A DNA stretch of 64,000 nucleotides from Bacteroidota bacterium (GTDB lineage: Bacteria > Bacteroidota > Bacteroidia > Chitinophagales > Chitinophagaceae). The stretch's first letter is position 1. Each line of letters begins with the position of its first letter. Location: positions 49,700 to 113,699 of the forward strand of contig JAEWKK010000013.1 of the NCBI GenBank assembly GCA_023386045.1, read 5' to 3'. The translations under genes and the position numbers were made by a program. This document shows positions 6,180 through 15,331 of this stretch, in pieces. Below the pieces are notes generated by a model. It saw only the letters and a list, made by a program, of their open reading frames with translations, was not told the DNA's origin and did no database searches.

Positions 6180-8678
6180 ATGAACAAAGGCCTGGTACAA
6201 AAGCTGCTCCCGCACTTTATTGCTGTTGCCATCTTCCTGATCATCGCACTTATTTATTGCAAACCTGCCCTGGAAGGAAAGGTCCTCCAGCAGTCGGATA
6301 TCGTTCAATGGAAGGCCATGGCACAGAACTCCTTTGAATTTAAGGACCAGCATGGCCACTTTCCTTTGTGGACGAATGGCATGTTCAGTGGTATGCCTGC
6401 CTACCAGATCGCCATGGAACCTGATGTACCGGTAAATCCAATGTGGTTTCATGGTCTTGCAACATTATGGCTTCCAAAGCCCATTGCTTTTTTCTTTCTG
6501 GCCTGTGTTTGCTTTTATTTCCTTTCACAGGTCTTACGTGTCAATCCATACATCGGAATTATTGGTGCACTTGCCTATGCCTACACTACTTACAATCCCA
6601 TTATTGTTGCCGTAGGTCATGATACCAAAATGTGGACTCTCGGTTACCTGCCGGCATTTATAGGTTCACTCATTTTATTGTACGAAAGAAAATACTGGTG
6701 GGGTGCCGCACTTACTGCGGTATCCACTGCCCTGCTTGTGGCCTTTAACCATATGCAGATCGTTTATTACGGTTTGTTGATTGCAGCCTTTATGACAATT
6801 GGCTATGCCATTTATTGGTTCAAACGCAACGACCTGAAACATTTTTTCATTGCTTCTGCAATCGCTCTGGGTGCAGGACTGATTGGTGTCATGAGCAATG
6901 CAGTGCAGTTACTCACCACACTTGAATCGTCAAAGACAACGATACGTGGTGGAACTGAACTGCCGGATGAGAACTCCACTAAAACCGGGTTAAGTAAGGA
7001 TTATGCATTCAGCTACAGCATGTATAAAACGGAACCTCTTGTAATGATGTTCCCCAAAATGTACGGAGGTAGTGATGGACTTGAGATCAACCAGGAAGAA
7101 TCAAAAGCGGTAGAGCAACTGCAACAAATGCCACAGGAGTTGGCGCAGCAACTGCAATATAACCTCAGGTTTTACTGGGGTGGCATTGGCGGAACTTCTG
7201 GCCCGCCCTATGTTGGTGCAATCATTTGTTTTCTCACGCTAATAGGATTCTTTCTTTTGAACAGCAAACATAAATGGTGGATACTTGCCTGCTCTGTATT
7301 AGCCATTGTCATGAGCTGGGGACATTATTTCGACGGCTTCAATGGTTTTTTATTGAAGTACCTGCCCATGTATAACAAATTCAGGGCACCCAGTATGATC
7401 ATTGTGATCCCTACTTTTTTGTTTTGCATGATGACAGTAATGACGCTGCAACGCATTTTTGAAGCTGAAGACAGAACTGCCCTTTGGAATGATTATAAAA
7501 AAGGCCTGATGCTGACAGGAGGTGTTGTGCTGGCTGCATTGATCGTTTATCTCACCGCCGACTTCACTGGAGAAAGTGATAAGAGGTTGTTGGAATGGGT
7601 GAATTCCTTAAATGTGCAGATTCGGCAGCAGGTAAGCGACTACGCAAGAAGTTTTCTATCGGCATTAAAAGAAGATCGAAAATCCTTATTCTTCGGAAGC
7701 TTCATACGCAGCCTGGCATTTATCGCCGCGGCCGCGATCCTCTTATGGCTGGTCATCAGGAAAAAATTCAACGCCATGCTTGCTGTAGCATTAATAGGTG
7801 TGTTGTCCTTTATTGATGTAATGGTGGTGAATACAAAATACCTGAATGCTGAAAACTACCAGGAGAAAGAAGAGTATGAAAACAACTTTGCTCCATCAGC
7901 AGTTGACCAAAGGATCTTGCAGGACAAGAGTTTCTATCGTGTGTTTGACCTGAGGCAGGGAATCCGTAATGCCTTCAACGGAGGCGCACTTACCATGTAC
8001 CACCATAAATCAATTGGTGGTTATCATCCGGCCAAATTAAGTATCTACCAGGACCTGATCGAGCACCAGTTGTACAATATTGATATGCAACAGGTATTTT
8101 TCAACTCTGATTCTTCACCCGTTTTGAATATGCTGAACACCAAATACCTGATCATGCCAACACAGGCTGGTGATTCGGTTATCACCAACGAAGGTAACCT
8201 CGGAGCAGCCTGGTTTGTAAAAGCTGCAAGATTTGAAAAAGATGCGCCTGCAGTGATGAAGGCGCTCACCAACTTCAGTCCCCGGGATACTGCTGTTTTC
8301 TTTGCTGCAGACCAGGGAAGGGTAACTGTTACTCCTGTTGACAGCGCCGCCACCATACAATTGATGGCCAACAATAATGATGAAGTGATCTACCAGTCGA
8401 ATGCCAGTACCAATGGTTTTGCTGTATTCAGCGAAGTGTTTTATGATAAAGGCTGGAAGGCATATATTGATGATAAAGAAACACCTATCATTCGCACAAA
8501 TTATGTGCTGAGAGGTTTGCAGATACCTGCGGGCAGCCATAAAATCAGGTTTGAATTTCATCCTTCATCGTTTTATACCGGAGAAAAGCTGGCATTGATA
8601 GCAGGAATCATACTTGTACTTCTTGTGCTGGGAGCTATATTTCAATGGTACAGGAGCAACAGAACAATGAAGGCCTGA
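6180..8678 (+). CDS. YfhO-family polytopic membrane protein (GT-C-like)
   Basis: 832 residues from the ATG at 6180 (MNKGLVQKLLPHF). Many membrane spans, including IAVAIFLIIALIYCKPAL and later FFFLACVCFYFLSQVL, alternate with loops. The large C-terminal extracytoplasmic part has the family phrases NTKYLI and, near the end, FSEVFYDKGWKAYIDDKE, followed by a last span (ALIAGIILVLLVLGAIF). YfhO proteins have a GT-C-like fold and some act in glycosylation of cell-surface polymers with lipid-linked donors. The gene is coupled to two glycosyltransferase genes (TGATG overlap with the next), which supports a surface-glycan role; acceptor and sugar are unknown. Confidence 0.85.
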   Translation: MNKGLVQKLLPHFIAVAIFLIIALIYCKPALEGKVLQQSDIVQWKAMAQNSFEFKDQHGHFPLWTNGMFSGMPAYQIAMEPDVPVNPMWFHGLATLWLPKPIAFFFLACVCFYFLSQVLRVNPYIGIIGALAYAYTTYNPIIVAVGHDTKMWTLGYLPAFIGSLILLYERKYWWGAALTAVSTALLVAFNHMQIVYYGLLIAAFMTIGYAIYWFKRNDLKHFFIASAIALGAGLIGVMSNAVQLLTTLESSKTTIRGGTELPDENSTKTGLSKDYAFSYSMYKTEPLVMMFPKMYGGSDGLEINQEESKAVEQLQQMPQELAQQLQYNLRFYWGGIGGTSGPPYVGAIICFLTLIGFFLLNSKHKWWILACSVLAIVMSWGHYFDGFNGFLLKYLPMYNKFRAPSMIIVIPTFLFCMMTVMTLQRIFEAEDRTALWNDYKKGLMLTGGVVLAALIVYLTADFTGESDKRLLEWVNSLNVQIRQQVSDYARSFLSALKEDRKSLFFGSFIRSLAFIAAAAILLWLVIRKKFNAMLAVALIGVLSFIDVMVVNTKYLNAENYQEKEEYENNFAPSAVDQRILQDKSFYRVFDLRQGIRNAFNGGALTMYHHKSIGGYHPAKLSIYQDLIEHQLYNIDMQQVFFNSDSSPVLNMLNTKYLIMPTQAGDSVITNEGNLGAAWFVKAARFEKDAPAVMKALTNFSPRDTAVFFAADQGRVTVTPVDSAATIQLMANNNDEVIYQSNASTNGFAVFSEVFYDKGWKAYIDDKETPIIRTNYVLRGLQIPAGSHKIRFEFHPSSFYTGEKLALIAGIILVLLVLGAIFQWYRSNRTMKA

Positions 8679-9802
8679 TGGTAAGGATAGTGGGACTGGT
8701 ATCGTTCAGAATCTATCCAACTCATATGGGTGGACAAAAAGGCGTGGCCCTCTTCTACCAGCATTTGCAAAATTATGCAAAGGTGATACTTGCAGGGTCT
8801 AACGATAATGTACCCACAGAGAAAGCCGATATGCAACGGATACTTTTCCCAAACAAAAAAATGTACAGGAATGTTTCCCGTTTGAAAGACCTGGAGCAGG
8901 TTGTAAATGAAAAATCGATTGAACTCATCATCGCAGAACATTCCTACACAGGATGGATGGCCTGGATGCTTCAAAAAAGAACGGGCAGGCCTTTTATCAT
9001 TCATTCGCATAATATAGAAAGTCGCCGGTTCAAAAAAATGAATAAATGGTGGTGGAAGCTCTATCACCAGTATGAAGGCTGGATACACCGCAGGGCAATC
9101 CATAATTTCTTTATCAGTGAAGAAGACAGGCAACTTGCTATAAAAGAATTCAGACTTGAAAAAGAAAAATGTTCGGTTGTTACTTATGGAATAGAGAATA
9201 TCGAATTCCATTCTGACAAATCATCATTACGTAAAAAGCTGGGTCTTCAAAAATATCAGACCATTCTCCTATTCAATGGCACACTTGATTATGAGCCCAA
9301 CTACGACGCTGTCATCACTTTGATTAATGACATAGAGCCATTGTTACGCATAAAGCTCCAGGATTTCCTAATTGTGATCACGGGTAACAGGGCTCCAAAA
9401 GTACTGGCTGAAAAAATGCTGGCTGCTCCAAACATTTTGTACACGGGCTACGTGGATGATGTTAATCTATATTACCAGGCGGCAGACCTCTTCATCAATC
9501 CTGTTGCCAATGATACAGGTGTAAAAACCAAATTAATAGAAGCCATTGCCAACAACTGCACCACAGTATCAACCAGGGCCGGGGCTTCAGGGATCCCCAA
9601 AGAATTATGCGGCGACAAGCTGGTTATTGCAGACAGCAACGACTGGAATAAATTTGCTGATATGATCCTTGAAGAAGTCAAAATCAAAAGACCAGATACG
9701 CCAGCTGCGTTTTATGATTATTATAATTGGGATCATATTACTTCAGAAGTTGCAGCAATAATTAAAAAGCTGGTTGGTAAAAAGGGAGGTCAGGTATCAT
9801 GA
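8678..9802 (+). CDS. Glycosyltransferase, GT4-like
   Basis: 374 residues from the ATG that overlaps the YfhO stop (TGATG); an earlier in-frame ATG at 8645 lies inside yfhO and is less likely. It has the two-domain GT-B layout: N-terminal MGGQKGVALFYQHL and HSHNIESRRF, then a C-terminal donor domain with TGYVDDVNLYYQAADLFINP and GVKTKLIEAIANNCTTVST, in which the E of KLIEAIA corresponds to the conserved EX7E-type donor-binding glutamate. It is cytosolic, with no membrane span. It probably adds a sugar to a glycan or lipid-linked intermediate handled by the YfhO protein. A 4-nt ATGA overlap links it to the next gene. Confidence 0.83.
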   Translation: MVRIVGLVSFRIYPTHMGGQKGVALFYQHLQNYAKVILAGSNDNVPTEKADMQRILFPNKKMYRNVSRLKDLEQVVNEKSIELIIAEHSYTGWMAWMLQKRTGRPFIIHSHNIESRRFKKMNKWWWKLYHQYEGWIHRRAIHNFFISEEDRQLAIKEFRLEKEKCSVVTYGIENIEFHSDKSSLRKKLGLQKYQTILLFNGTLDYEPNYDAVITLINDIEPLLRIKLQDFLIVITGNRAPKVLAEKMLAAPNILYTGYVDDVNLYYQAADLFINPVANDTGVKTKLIEAIANNCTTVSTRAGASGIPKELCGDKLVIADSNDWNKFADMILEEVKIKRPDTPAAFYDYYNWDHITSEVAAIIKKLVGKKGGQVS

Positions 9803-10710
9803 AGCAGCCTGCAGGTATATCGATCGTGATCATCACCTATAACCGCCCGGAAGATATGCTGGAGCTGGTACAAAATATTGCAACGCTGGAGCACCCTGAA
9901 CTTTTGAGTGAGATAGTTATCGTTAATAATAAATCCACCAAAAGCTACCAGGAAGTAGAAGAATTCATCCAGGGCCATCCTCAATTACCATTCCGGTATT
10001 CTATTGCACCTGAGAACCTCGGAGTATCCAGGGGAAGAAATCATGCCATTCAAAAAAGCACGGGTGAGATCCTGCTTTTCCTGGATGACGATGCCCTCTT
10101 TCGGGATAAGGATGTATTGCCTCAGGTGCAGGCCATATTTAATGAAGAAGAAAAGGCAGGTATAGCCTCTTTCAAGGTCTTATATCATTCCACCCTGGAA
10201 ATGCAACAAACTGCTTTTGCCCACAAGGAGTTTGAAAAAAGAAAAGATCTGCACCATTTTGATACCGCTTATTTTGTAGGATGCGCCCATGCCATCAGGC
10301 GTTCTGTTTTTAAGAAGACAGGCTACTACCCTGAAAATTTCTTTTATGGTATGGAGGAATACGACCTCAGTTACCGCGCCATCATTGAAGGTTTCAAAAT
10401 TGTTTACGACGACCGTGTAGTGATCCTGCATAAGGAATCACCTGGTGGCCGGCTGACCAATAAAGAAAAGTTGAGGGGGATGTGGGTGAATAAAAGCAAG
10501 GTGGCGTGGAAGTATCTGCCAAAGAAATATTATTACTCTACAGCGTTTTTATGGAGTTATGAATACCTGCGCAAAACCAGTTATGACCTCGGAGGTTTTT
10601 TTAAAGGATGGAAACAGGTCAACCAAATACCTGCTACAGAAGAAAGAAAGCCTCTTACTGACCAGGCCATTGCTTACCTTAAAAAAGTAAAAGCCAGATT
10701 GAACTATTAA
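9799..10710 (+). CDS. Glycosyltransferase family 2
   Basis: 303 residues with a classical GT-A fold start, ISIVIITYNRPEDMLELVQN, a DxD-type metal site in LLFLDDDALF (about 93-102), an acceptor loop CAHAIRRSVFKKTGYYPENF, and the ED-type catalytic base region GMEEYDLSYRAI. No membrane span is apparent. It is the third gene of the yfhO operon, joined by ATGA. Its stop codon shares a TTAA palindrome with the convergent GT2 gene, leaving no room for an intergenic terminator. Confidence 0.87.
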   Translation: MKQPAGISIVIITYNRPEDMLELVQNIATLEHPELLSEIVIVNNKSTKSYQEVEEFIQGHPQLPFRYSIAPENLGVSRGRNHAIQKSTGEILLFLDDDALFRDKDVLPQVQAIFNEEEKAGIASFKVLYHSTLEMQQTAFAHKEFEKRKDLHHFDTAYFVGCAHAIRRSVFKKTGYYPENFFYGMEEYDLSYRAIIEGFKIVYDDRVVILHKESPGGRLTNKEKLRGMWVNKSKVAWKYLPKKYYYSTAFLWSYEYLRKTSYDLGGFFKGWKQVNQIPATEERKPLTDQAIAYLKKVKARLNY

Positions 10711-11702
10711 AGAGCCTTGTAAAAATAAGGGCGATTTCGAAGAATGATTACTGACTTTCCCAACAGATAAAAGAGATTTTTGCAAAACCCGGAGAATTGA
10801 TCAAGACTGTATTTTTTATTGGAAGGGATCAACTTCTGGAAGAATAAACCAATAAAAAAAACGGGTATGGTTGCCAGGTAAACCAATAAATGAATGAGAA
10901 ACCAGCCTGCACCAAACTGTTTCCTGATACGCACAAAATTGGAAAGCATGATCTGTCTTCCTTTCCGATCAAAGAGGTTATAATAGCCTTTTCCTTCGGA
11001 GTCAAAGGTTTCATTGGCAGTTTCACCCTGTAGATGGATGACATGGAGGTCACCATAGATGCAAAGTTTTCCCTGCCTTCGAAGCCTTGAGCACCATTCA
11101 ATTTCTTCGGCATAAAGAAAAAAATCTTCGTCCAGCAAACCCGCTTTTTCCAAAGCAGATCTTTTGACCATAAGGAAGGCTCCATTAATCCAATCCACTT
11201 CCACCACTCCAACTGCTTCTTTGATACTGGTCTTTTTCACATTGACCAGGCCACCCAGTCTTTTAAAAAAATCACCCATAAAAGGCAGGGGAAGGAAATG
11301 ATTCAATCCGCCTTTCATAAAATAGCTGCCGGAGATTTGGGGAGACTGATCGGGATTCAGCAACTGCACCCCGCAGGCAACATAAGGTGAAGCCACAAAT
11401 CGACGGTAACATTTTTCAATGGCATCTTCCTTTATAATAACATCAGGATTTAAGAGAAGGACTACCTCTCCTTTTGCCAATTGAATTCCTTTGTTATTGG
11501 CCCGGGCAAAGCCCGCATTATAACCCATATCGTGCCACTGGATGAAAGGAAATTGCTGCAGAAGAGAAGTCGGATCTTCGGAGGAATTATCGATGATGAT
11601 GATTTCGGTGGAGTTTAGGCCTAATTGTTCGATTGAATTAATGCAATTACCAATGAGAGAAATTGAATTATAATTAACGATAATTATGGACAGATTTTTC
11701 AT
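10707..11702 (-). CDS. Glycosyltransferase family 2 (WbbL/rhamnosyltransferase-like)
   Basis: 331 residues. It begins LSIIIVNYNSISLIGNCINS; the metal-site segment is VVLLLNPDVII, and GAFLMVKRSALEKAGLLDED followed by FFLYAEEIEWCSRLRRQG matches the rhamnosyltransferase-like GT2 group. A hydrophobic segment, FLIHLLVYLATIPVFFIGLF, near residue 275-295 probably anchors it to the inner membrane. It is the last gene of the long minus-strand glycan operon, 17 nt after the next upstream GT2. Its base composition looks closer to the core genome than that of the genes upstream of it. The acceptor is unknown. Confidence 0.85.
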   Translation of the reverse strand: MKNLSIIIVNYNSISLIGNCINSIEQLGLNSTEIIIIDNSSEDPTSLLQQFPFIQWHDMGYNAGFARANNKGIQLAKGEVVLLLNPDVIIKEDAIEKCYRRFVASPYVACGVQLLNPDQSPQISGSYFMKGGLNHFLPLPFMGDFFKRLGGLVNVKKTSIKEAVGVVEVDWINGAFLMVKRSALEKAGLLDEDFFLYAEEIEWCSRLRRQGKLCIYGDLHVIHLQGETANETFDSEGKGYYNLFDRKGRQIMLSNFVRIRKQFGAGWFLIHLLVYLATIPVFFIGLFFQKLIPSNKKYSLDQFSGFCKNLFYLLGKSVIILRNRPYFYKAL

Positions 11703-11719
11703 TCCAGATAATCAGTTCC

Positions 11720-12724
11720 TCATTTTAATATTGGTTTCGGATAAAAGCGCTTGAATGTCAGGAATAAAAATCGGGTTATAGGATTGCTGTCAATAAACAA
11801 TGCCAATCTAATACTTTTATCTTTTAATGGATCAAATGTATTAGCGTTGGTTAACTGTTTGGCTAACAAAGCACATTTCCTGATAAAATCTTTAACCGAA
11901 AGACCATTCCTCTGCTTATATGAAGTCCTTAACAAACGATGACTTAAACCTTTACAATAATTATGAATAAATTCACCAGAACATTCCTTTATAGTGTCAT
12001 CATAAGTCCCATCTTCTTTCTTCAATTTGATTAAATAAGATAAGAATCTTTCAAAACCGGATTGGATTTTACTATCTGAAGAACTTTTAGTTGTACTTTG
12101 ATGCAATCGAAAAGCAAACATTGAATCTGAAGACACATAAAATCCACCTTTTTTTGCCAATTCTATCACCATTTCAAAATCAGCAAATAACAAATTTGGA
12201 TAATCAGGAATTCCCCCAATTGAATCATAATATTCTGATTTCATCATAAAACCTGTCCCCATTATATCAATTTTACCACACAAGATTGCATTTAAAAAAT
12301 TTTCAGAAGAATAATAATCGTCCATCTTTAGGCAATTTCTAATCTTTTGTCCATTAGCGTCAATAAAATGAAAATGGGATTGATAAAGTCCGCCACCAGG
12401 GTGCCTATTAATTAAATCGTTCATTACCTGCAGGTAATCAGGAAATAGGATGTCATCATGACCAATTAATGTTATGAATTCGTTTTTCTGAATTTGTGTA
12501 ATTCGACTCCAGTTCTGCTCAATCGTCAATGGCACAGGTGTTTCTATCAGCTTTACTCGATCATCTGAAAGTCCTTTAAGCCATTCAGTTGTACCATCTG
12601 AACTACAGTTTTCAAGTATGTGCAAATCAAAATACGGATAAGATTGATTTAATATAGACCTAACGCATTCTTTTACATAATCGCCACCATTTTTTACAGG
12701 CAATATGATGCTAAATTTAATCAT
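11720..12724 (-). CDS. Glycosyltransferase family 2
   Basis: 334 residues. GT-A start FSIILPVKNGGDYVKECVRS, donor segment LKGLSDDRVKLIETPVPLTI, and metal site LIGHDDILFPDYLQ. A typical GT2 mid-domain (GTGFMMKSEYYDSIGGIPDY, then LLFADFEMVIELAKKGGFYV) follows, and then a helical tail of about 120 residues with no clear family. It overlaps the upstream gene by 4 nt (ATGA), so translation is coupled. It is AT-rich like the other genes of this operon. Confidence 0.85.
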   Translation of the reverse strand: MIKFSIILPVKNGGDYVKECVRSILNQSYPYFDLHILENCSSDGTTEWLKGLSDDRVKLIETPVPLTIEQNWSRITQIQKNEFITLIGHDDILFPDYLQVMNDLINRHPGGGLYQSHFHFIDANGQKIRNCLKMDDYYSSENFLNAILCGKIDIMGTGFMMKSEYYDSIGGIPDYPNLLFADFEMVIELAKKGGFYVSSDSMFAFRLHQSTTKSSSDSKIQSGFERFLSYLIKLKKEDGTYDDTIKECSGEFIHNYCKGLSHRLLRTSYKQRNGLSVKDFIRKCALLAKQLTNANTFDPLKDKSIRLALFIDSNPITRFLFLTFKRFYPKPILK

Positions 12725-13578
12725 AACCCCCAGGCAAGTTTTGTAAGCTTTAATCGGTAACCCACGTCTGATTTTTCATATAAATCTGTCTGATTGTCTC
12801 TAACCAATAAATTTTCCTGCTCATTTACCCAAAATATTTTACTATCTGGCCAATCAGAAATTAAATATTTCTGCCTATTTTTTCCAACAAGCGCCACCTG
12901 AAATCCCTTTTTTAGCATTTGGTTGGTTAACGACTTTTTGCCACTTTCAAAAAGGTATGCATCGAATTTACGTTTCAACTTTGGTCTTTTTATACTAATA
13001 AATTCTGACCTTCTAACCATAAACGCATTAGTTCTGATGTGAGGATTAGGAAAAGACTTTATCAAAAACCTCCAGTAAAATTTATTTTTAAGCAAAAGTT
13101 TGTATTTCCTGAATTGCTGATGTAGCGAGAGTTTATTTTCCCACGACCATGCATTTTCATAATTTACAGTACTGTAAAGACTTTGAAATGACCCGCTAGC
13201 CCCAACTACTCCCATTTCAGGTGACATCGAATCAACAAATACTTTTAGCCATTCTCCGGTATTGAAGAGGGAGAAACTGTTAAGAAACAATATATATTCT
13301 GATGTTAACTGGTCAGCGATAGTAAAGTAAGCTTCTATGTCCTGCCCACTGTTCATTGTAAAAATCTGAAACTCCTCCAGATGTTGTTCGGAATAAGCTA
13401 TAAAATCCTTGAGTTTATCACTATGAGCTACTCCATTAAATATCAGTACAAGACGATGATCAAGACCGGGAGAATGATTTTTATATGATTCTATAAAATT
13501 TTTTAAATAGTCGATCCCATATGGTAACCATGATAAATAAACTACAGAAACTGAAATATTATCACACCCGCTCTGCAT
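12721..13578 (-). CDS. Divergent GT-A glycosyltransferase-like protein
   Basis: 285 residues from the ATG at 13578 (MQSGCDNISVSVVYLSW); an ATG at 13614 is also in frame but overlaps the upstream gene by 53 nt rather than 17. The N-terminal part resembles a GT-A nucleotide-binding fold (VVYLSWLPYGIDYLKNFIES, RLVLIFNGV), but the usual DxD position reads LFLNSFSLFN, so the metal-binding acidic pair is missing. The later GASGSFQSLYS and NAFMVRRSEF segments fit a GT2-like acceptor region. It may be a glycosyltransferase with altered chemistry or a non-catalytic partner. Confidence 0.6.
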   Translation of the reverse strand: MQSGCDNISVSVVYLSWLPYGIDYLKNFIESYKNHSPGLDHRLVLIFNGVAHSDKLKDFIAYSEQHLEEFQIFTMNSGQDIEAYFTIADQLTSEYILFLNSFSLFNTGEWLKVFVDSMSPEMGVVGASGSFQSLYSTVNYENAWSWENKLSLHQQFRKYKLLLKNKFYWRFLIKSFPNPHIRTNAFMVRRSEFISIKRPKLKRKFDAYLFESGKKSLTNQMLKKGFQVALVGKNRQKYLISDWPDSKIFWVNEQENLLVRDNQTDLYEKSDVGYRLKLTKLAWGL

Positions 13579-14593
13579 ATTTAATAATAATTCTTTTAAT
13601 GTTTTCCAATTCATGAAGTTCTGTTGAGCTTCGAATGTTTTGAATCAACTTTTTGTTCTGAAGTCTCAAACGCCTTTTCATTACTATATATTCACCAATG
13701 ATTGGAACTTTAGCTACATACTTACCTAGTTTTTTTGAAACAATTGGTCGTACATTTTTTTTTAAGCTTTGCAGTTCCTTTGCAAATGATAAAAGAATTG
13801 CAGTTAGATTGTTTTTACTTTCCAAAATATTAATACATAATACTCCGGATATTTTTTTAGCCAGGTAATCAAGAAATATTTCCCTTTCAGAATCATAAGA
13901 ATGAGATTGAAAAATAACGTCCAGATTTTCTGTTGTTTTATCACCTGAATCTTCCGCGCTTTCTCTAACCTGATAAAGCAATGGCAACTCTATATGTTTT
14001 CCATTTATTATTGGAATTATTGCGGTTATATATTCGTTTAGAAAAAGGTTTTTAACCCCAGGATCTATATCCCTATAAGCTTCACGCATTATTTTGGTGT
14101 AATGAACAGCTGAGAAAATAGTTCTATAAGGATGAAATAATTTAGACAGCCGATCAAAGGCATTTGAAGATGATATTTCCAATTCGGGAATATCATAAAG
14201 AGGATTAAATTCAATTCCCCACTTGTACTTTCTGTTTTTTTTGTAGGTAATACTATTTCCCTGAGCTGAAGTAAAATCTGAATTTGAATTTAAAAATTTA
14301 ATACAGGTTTCGACACTTGATAAAAGAATAAAATCATCATCTGCGCAAAAAACTACAAACTTTGATCCTACCTTATCCATAGCAAAACTCAACTTCTGGG
14401 GCATTGGCATTCCAGGAAGATGATAATAGTCGATAGATGTATTCCTTAGATTTTCCGGGTAGGTTTGTAGTGTACTATCTACAATAATTACGTTAATTCC
14501 TTTTTTTGAGTAAAATTCAATACTCCGTTTCAAGTAGCCATGACGGTTATGTGTTGGTATAACTATAGTTACAGTTGATAATTCAGATGGCAT
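13562..14593 (-). CDS. Glycosyltransferase of the TIGR00180-like group
   Basis: 343 residues. It starts TVTIVIPTHNRHGYLKRSIE and has VVFCADDDFIL (about 82-92) as the DxD-type site, followed by SAQGNSITYKK; this arrangement resembles the TIGR00180 glycosyltransferase domain. The C-terminal third is helical and lysine-rich with no recognised domain. The stop of this gene overlaps the start of the downstream GT-like gene. It begins immediately after the stop of the CmcI-like gene, with no gap, consistent with one operon. Confidence 0.75.
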   Translation of the reverse strand: MPSELSTVTIVIPTHNRHGYLKRSIEFYSKKGINVIIVDSTLQTYPENLRNTSIDYYHLPGMPMPQKLSFAMDKVGSKFVVFCADDDFILLSSVETCIKFLNSNSDFTSAQGNSITYKKNRKYKWGIEFNPLYDIPELEISSSNAFDRLSKLFHPYRTIFSAVHYTKIMREAYRDIDPGVKNLFLNEYITAIIPIINGKHIELPLLYQVRESAEDSGDKTTENLDVIFQSHSYDSEREIFLDYLAKKISGVLCINILESKNNLTAILLSFAKELQSLKKNVRPIVSKKLGKYVAKVPIIGEYIVMKRRLRLQNKKLIQNIRSSTELHELENIKRIIIKYAERV

Positions 14594-15331
14594 TTATTTG
14601 ATTCTTTTTAAATAACCGCCAGGAGCTACACTTATAAGCAATTTATTGTCAATACCCTTATCAATTATAAAATCCTTATTCCCTGAAAGAAATTCCATAA
14701 CTGCAGTCTTAGGATTATTACCTATTCCCCATGGTCGTTTTTGAGAGAAATATCCTTCGGGAAGGTCCTCAACAATCGTATCAAAAACAACAATATAAGA
14801 ATTAACAGAAACTAAAGGGGCATATAATTTAAGTTCTTGCAAAACATGATCGTGTGTATGATTAGAATCAAGACATACAAGAACTTTGTTTTTATCCTTA
14901 GCAATATCATAAACCTGTTTGGCGATATTATCGTCAATTGAAGACCCCTGAATCATATCAATTCTATGAAACATAGGGTGTTTCTCGATTTCAACCTTAT
15001 TGTGTTGACGGATATCTATATCAATTCCTAAAACCCTTCCATTTCCAATTAGTTCCAGTATAGATGCATAATAAATTAGCGATCCCCCATGTGCTATACC
15101 TGTTTCAATAATAATATCTGGTTTGATTTCCCAGATCAATTCCTGCATAGCTATCATGTCCTGCGGATATTGAATTATTGGCCTGCCCATCCAAGAAAAA
15201 TTATATGAATATTGAACTTTGTTGGAGGCAGTATTGAACTGGTTAGCAGCATCTTTAAGTTCAATATTATTGCCATTAGCTTGAATCCGCTCTTTTCTTT
15301 CGTTTTTAAACTCCTCAATTGGATTATTCAT
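14594..15331 (-). CDS. CmcI/RhlM-like SAM-dependent methyltransferase
   Basis: 245 residues of the cephalosporin hydroxylase (CmcI) Pfam family, which despite its name covers class I O-methyltransferases acting on sugars and lipids. Visible: FSWMGRPIIQYPQDMIAMQE, the SAM-binding IIIETGIAHGGSLIYYAS, the acidic pair VLGIDIDIR, and LVCLDSNHTHDHVLQELKLY, whose acidic and histidine residues are the metal-site candidates. In this operon O-methylation of a glycan sugar is more likely than antibiotic hydroxylation. It overlaps the upstream reductase gene by 8 nt. Confidence 0.78.
   Translation of the reverse strand: MNNPIEEFKNERKERIQANGNNIELKDAANQFNTASNKVQYSYNFSWMGRPIIQYPQDMIAMQELIWEIKPDIIIETGIAHGGSLIYYASILELIGNGRVLGIDIDIRQHNKVEIEKHPMFHRIDMIQGSSIDDNIAKQVYDIAKDKNKVLVCLDSNHTHDHVLQELKLYAPLVSVNSYIVVFDTIVEDLPEGYFSQKRPWGIGNNPKTAVMEFLSGNKDFIIDKGIDNKLLISVAPGGYLKRIK

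Noticed and set aside
14594..15331. Antibiotic (cephalosporin) hydroxylase
   Set aside because: The family name is historical; in a glycan operon the protein is better read as a sugar or lipid O-methyltransferase, and no beta-lactam genes are present.
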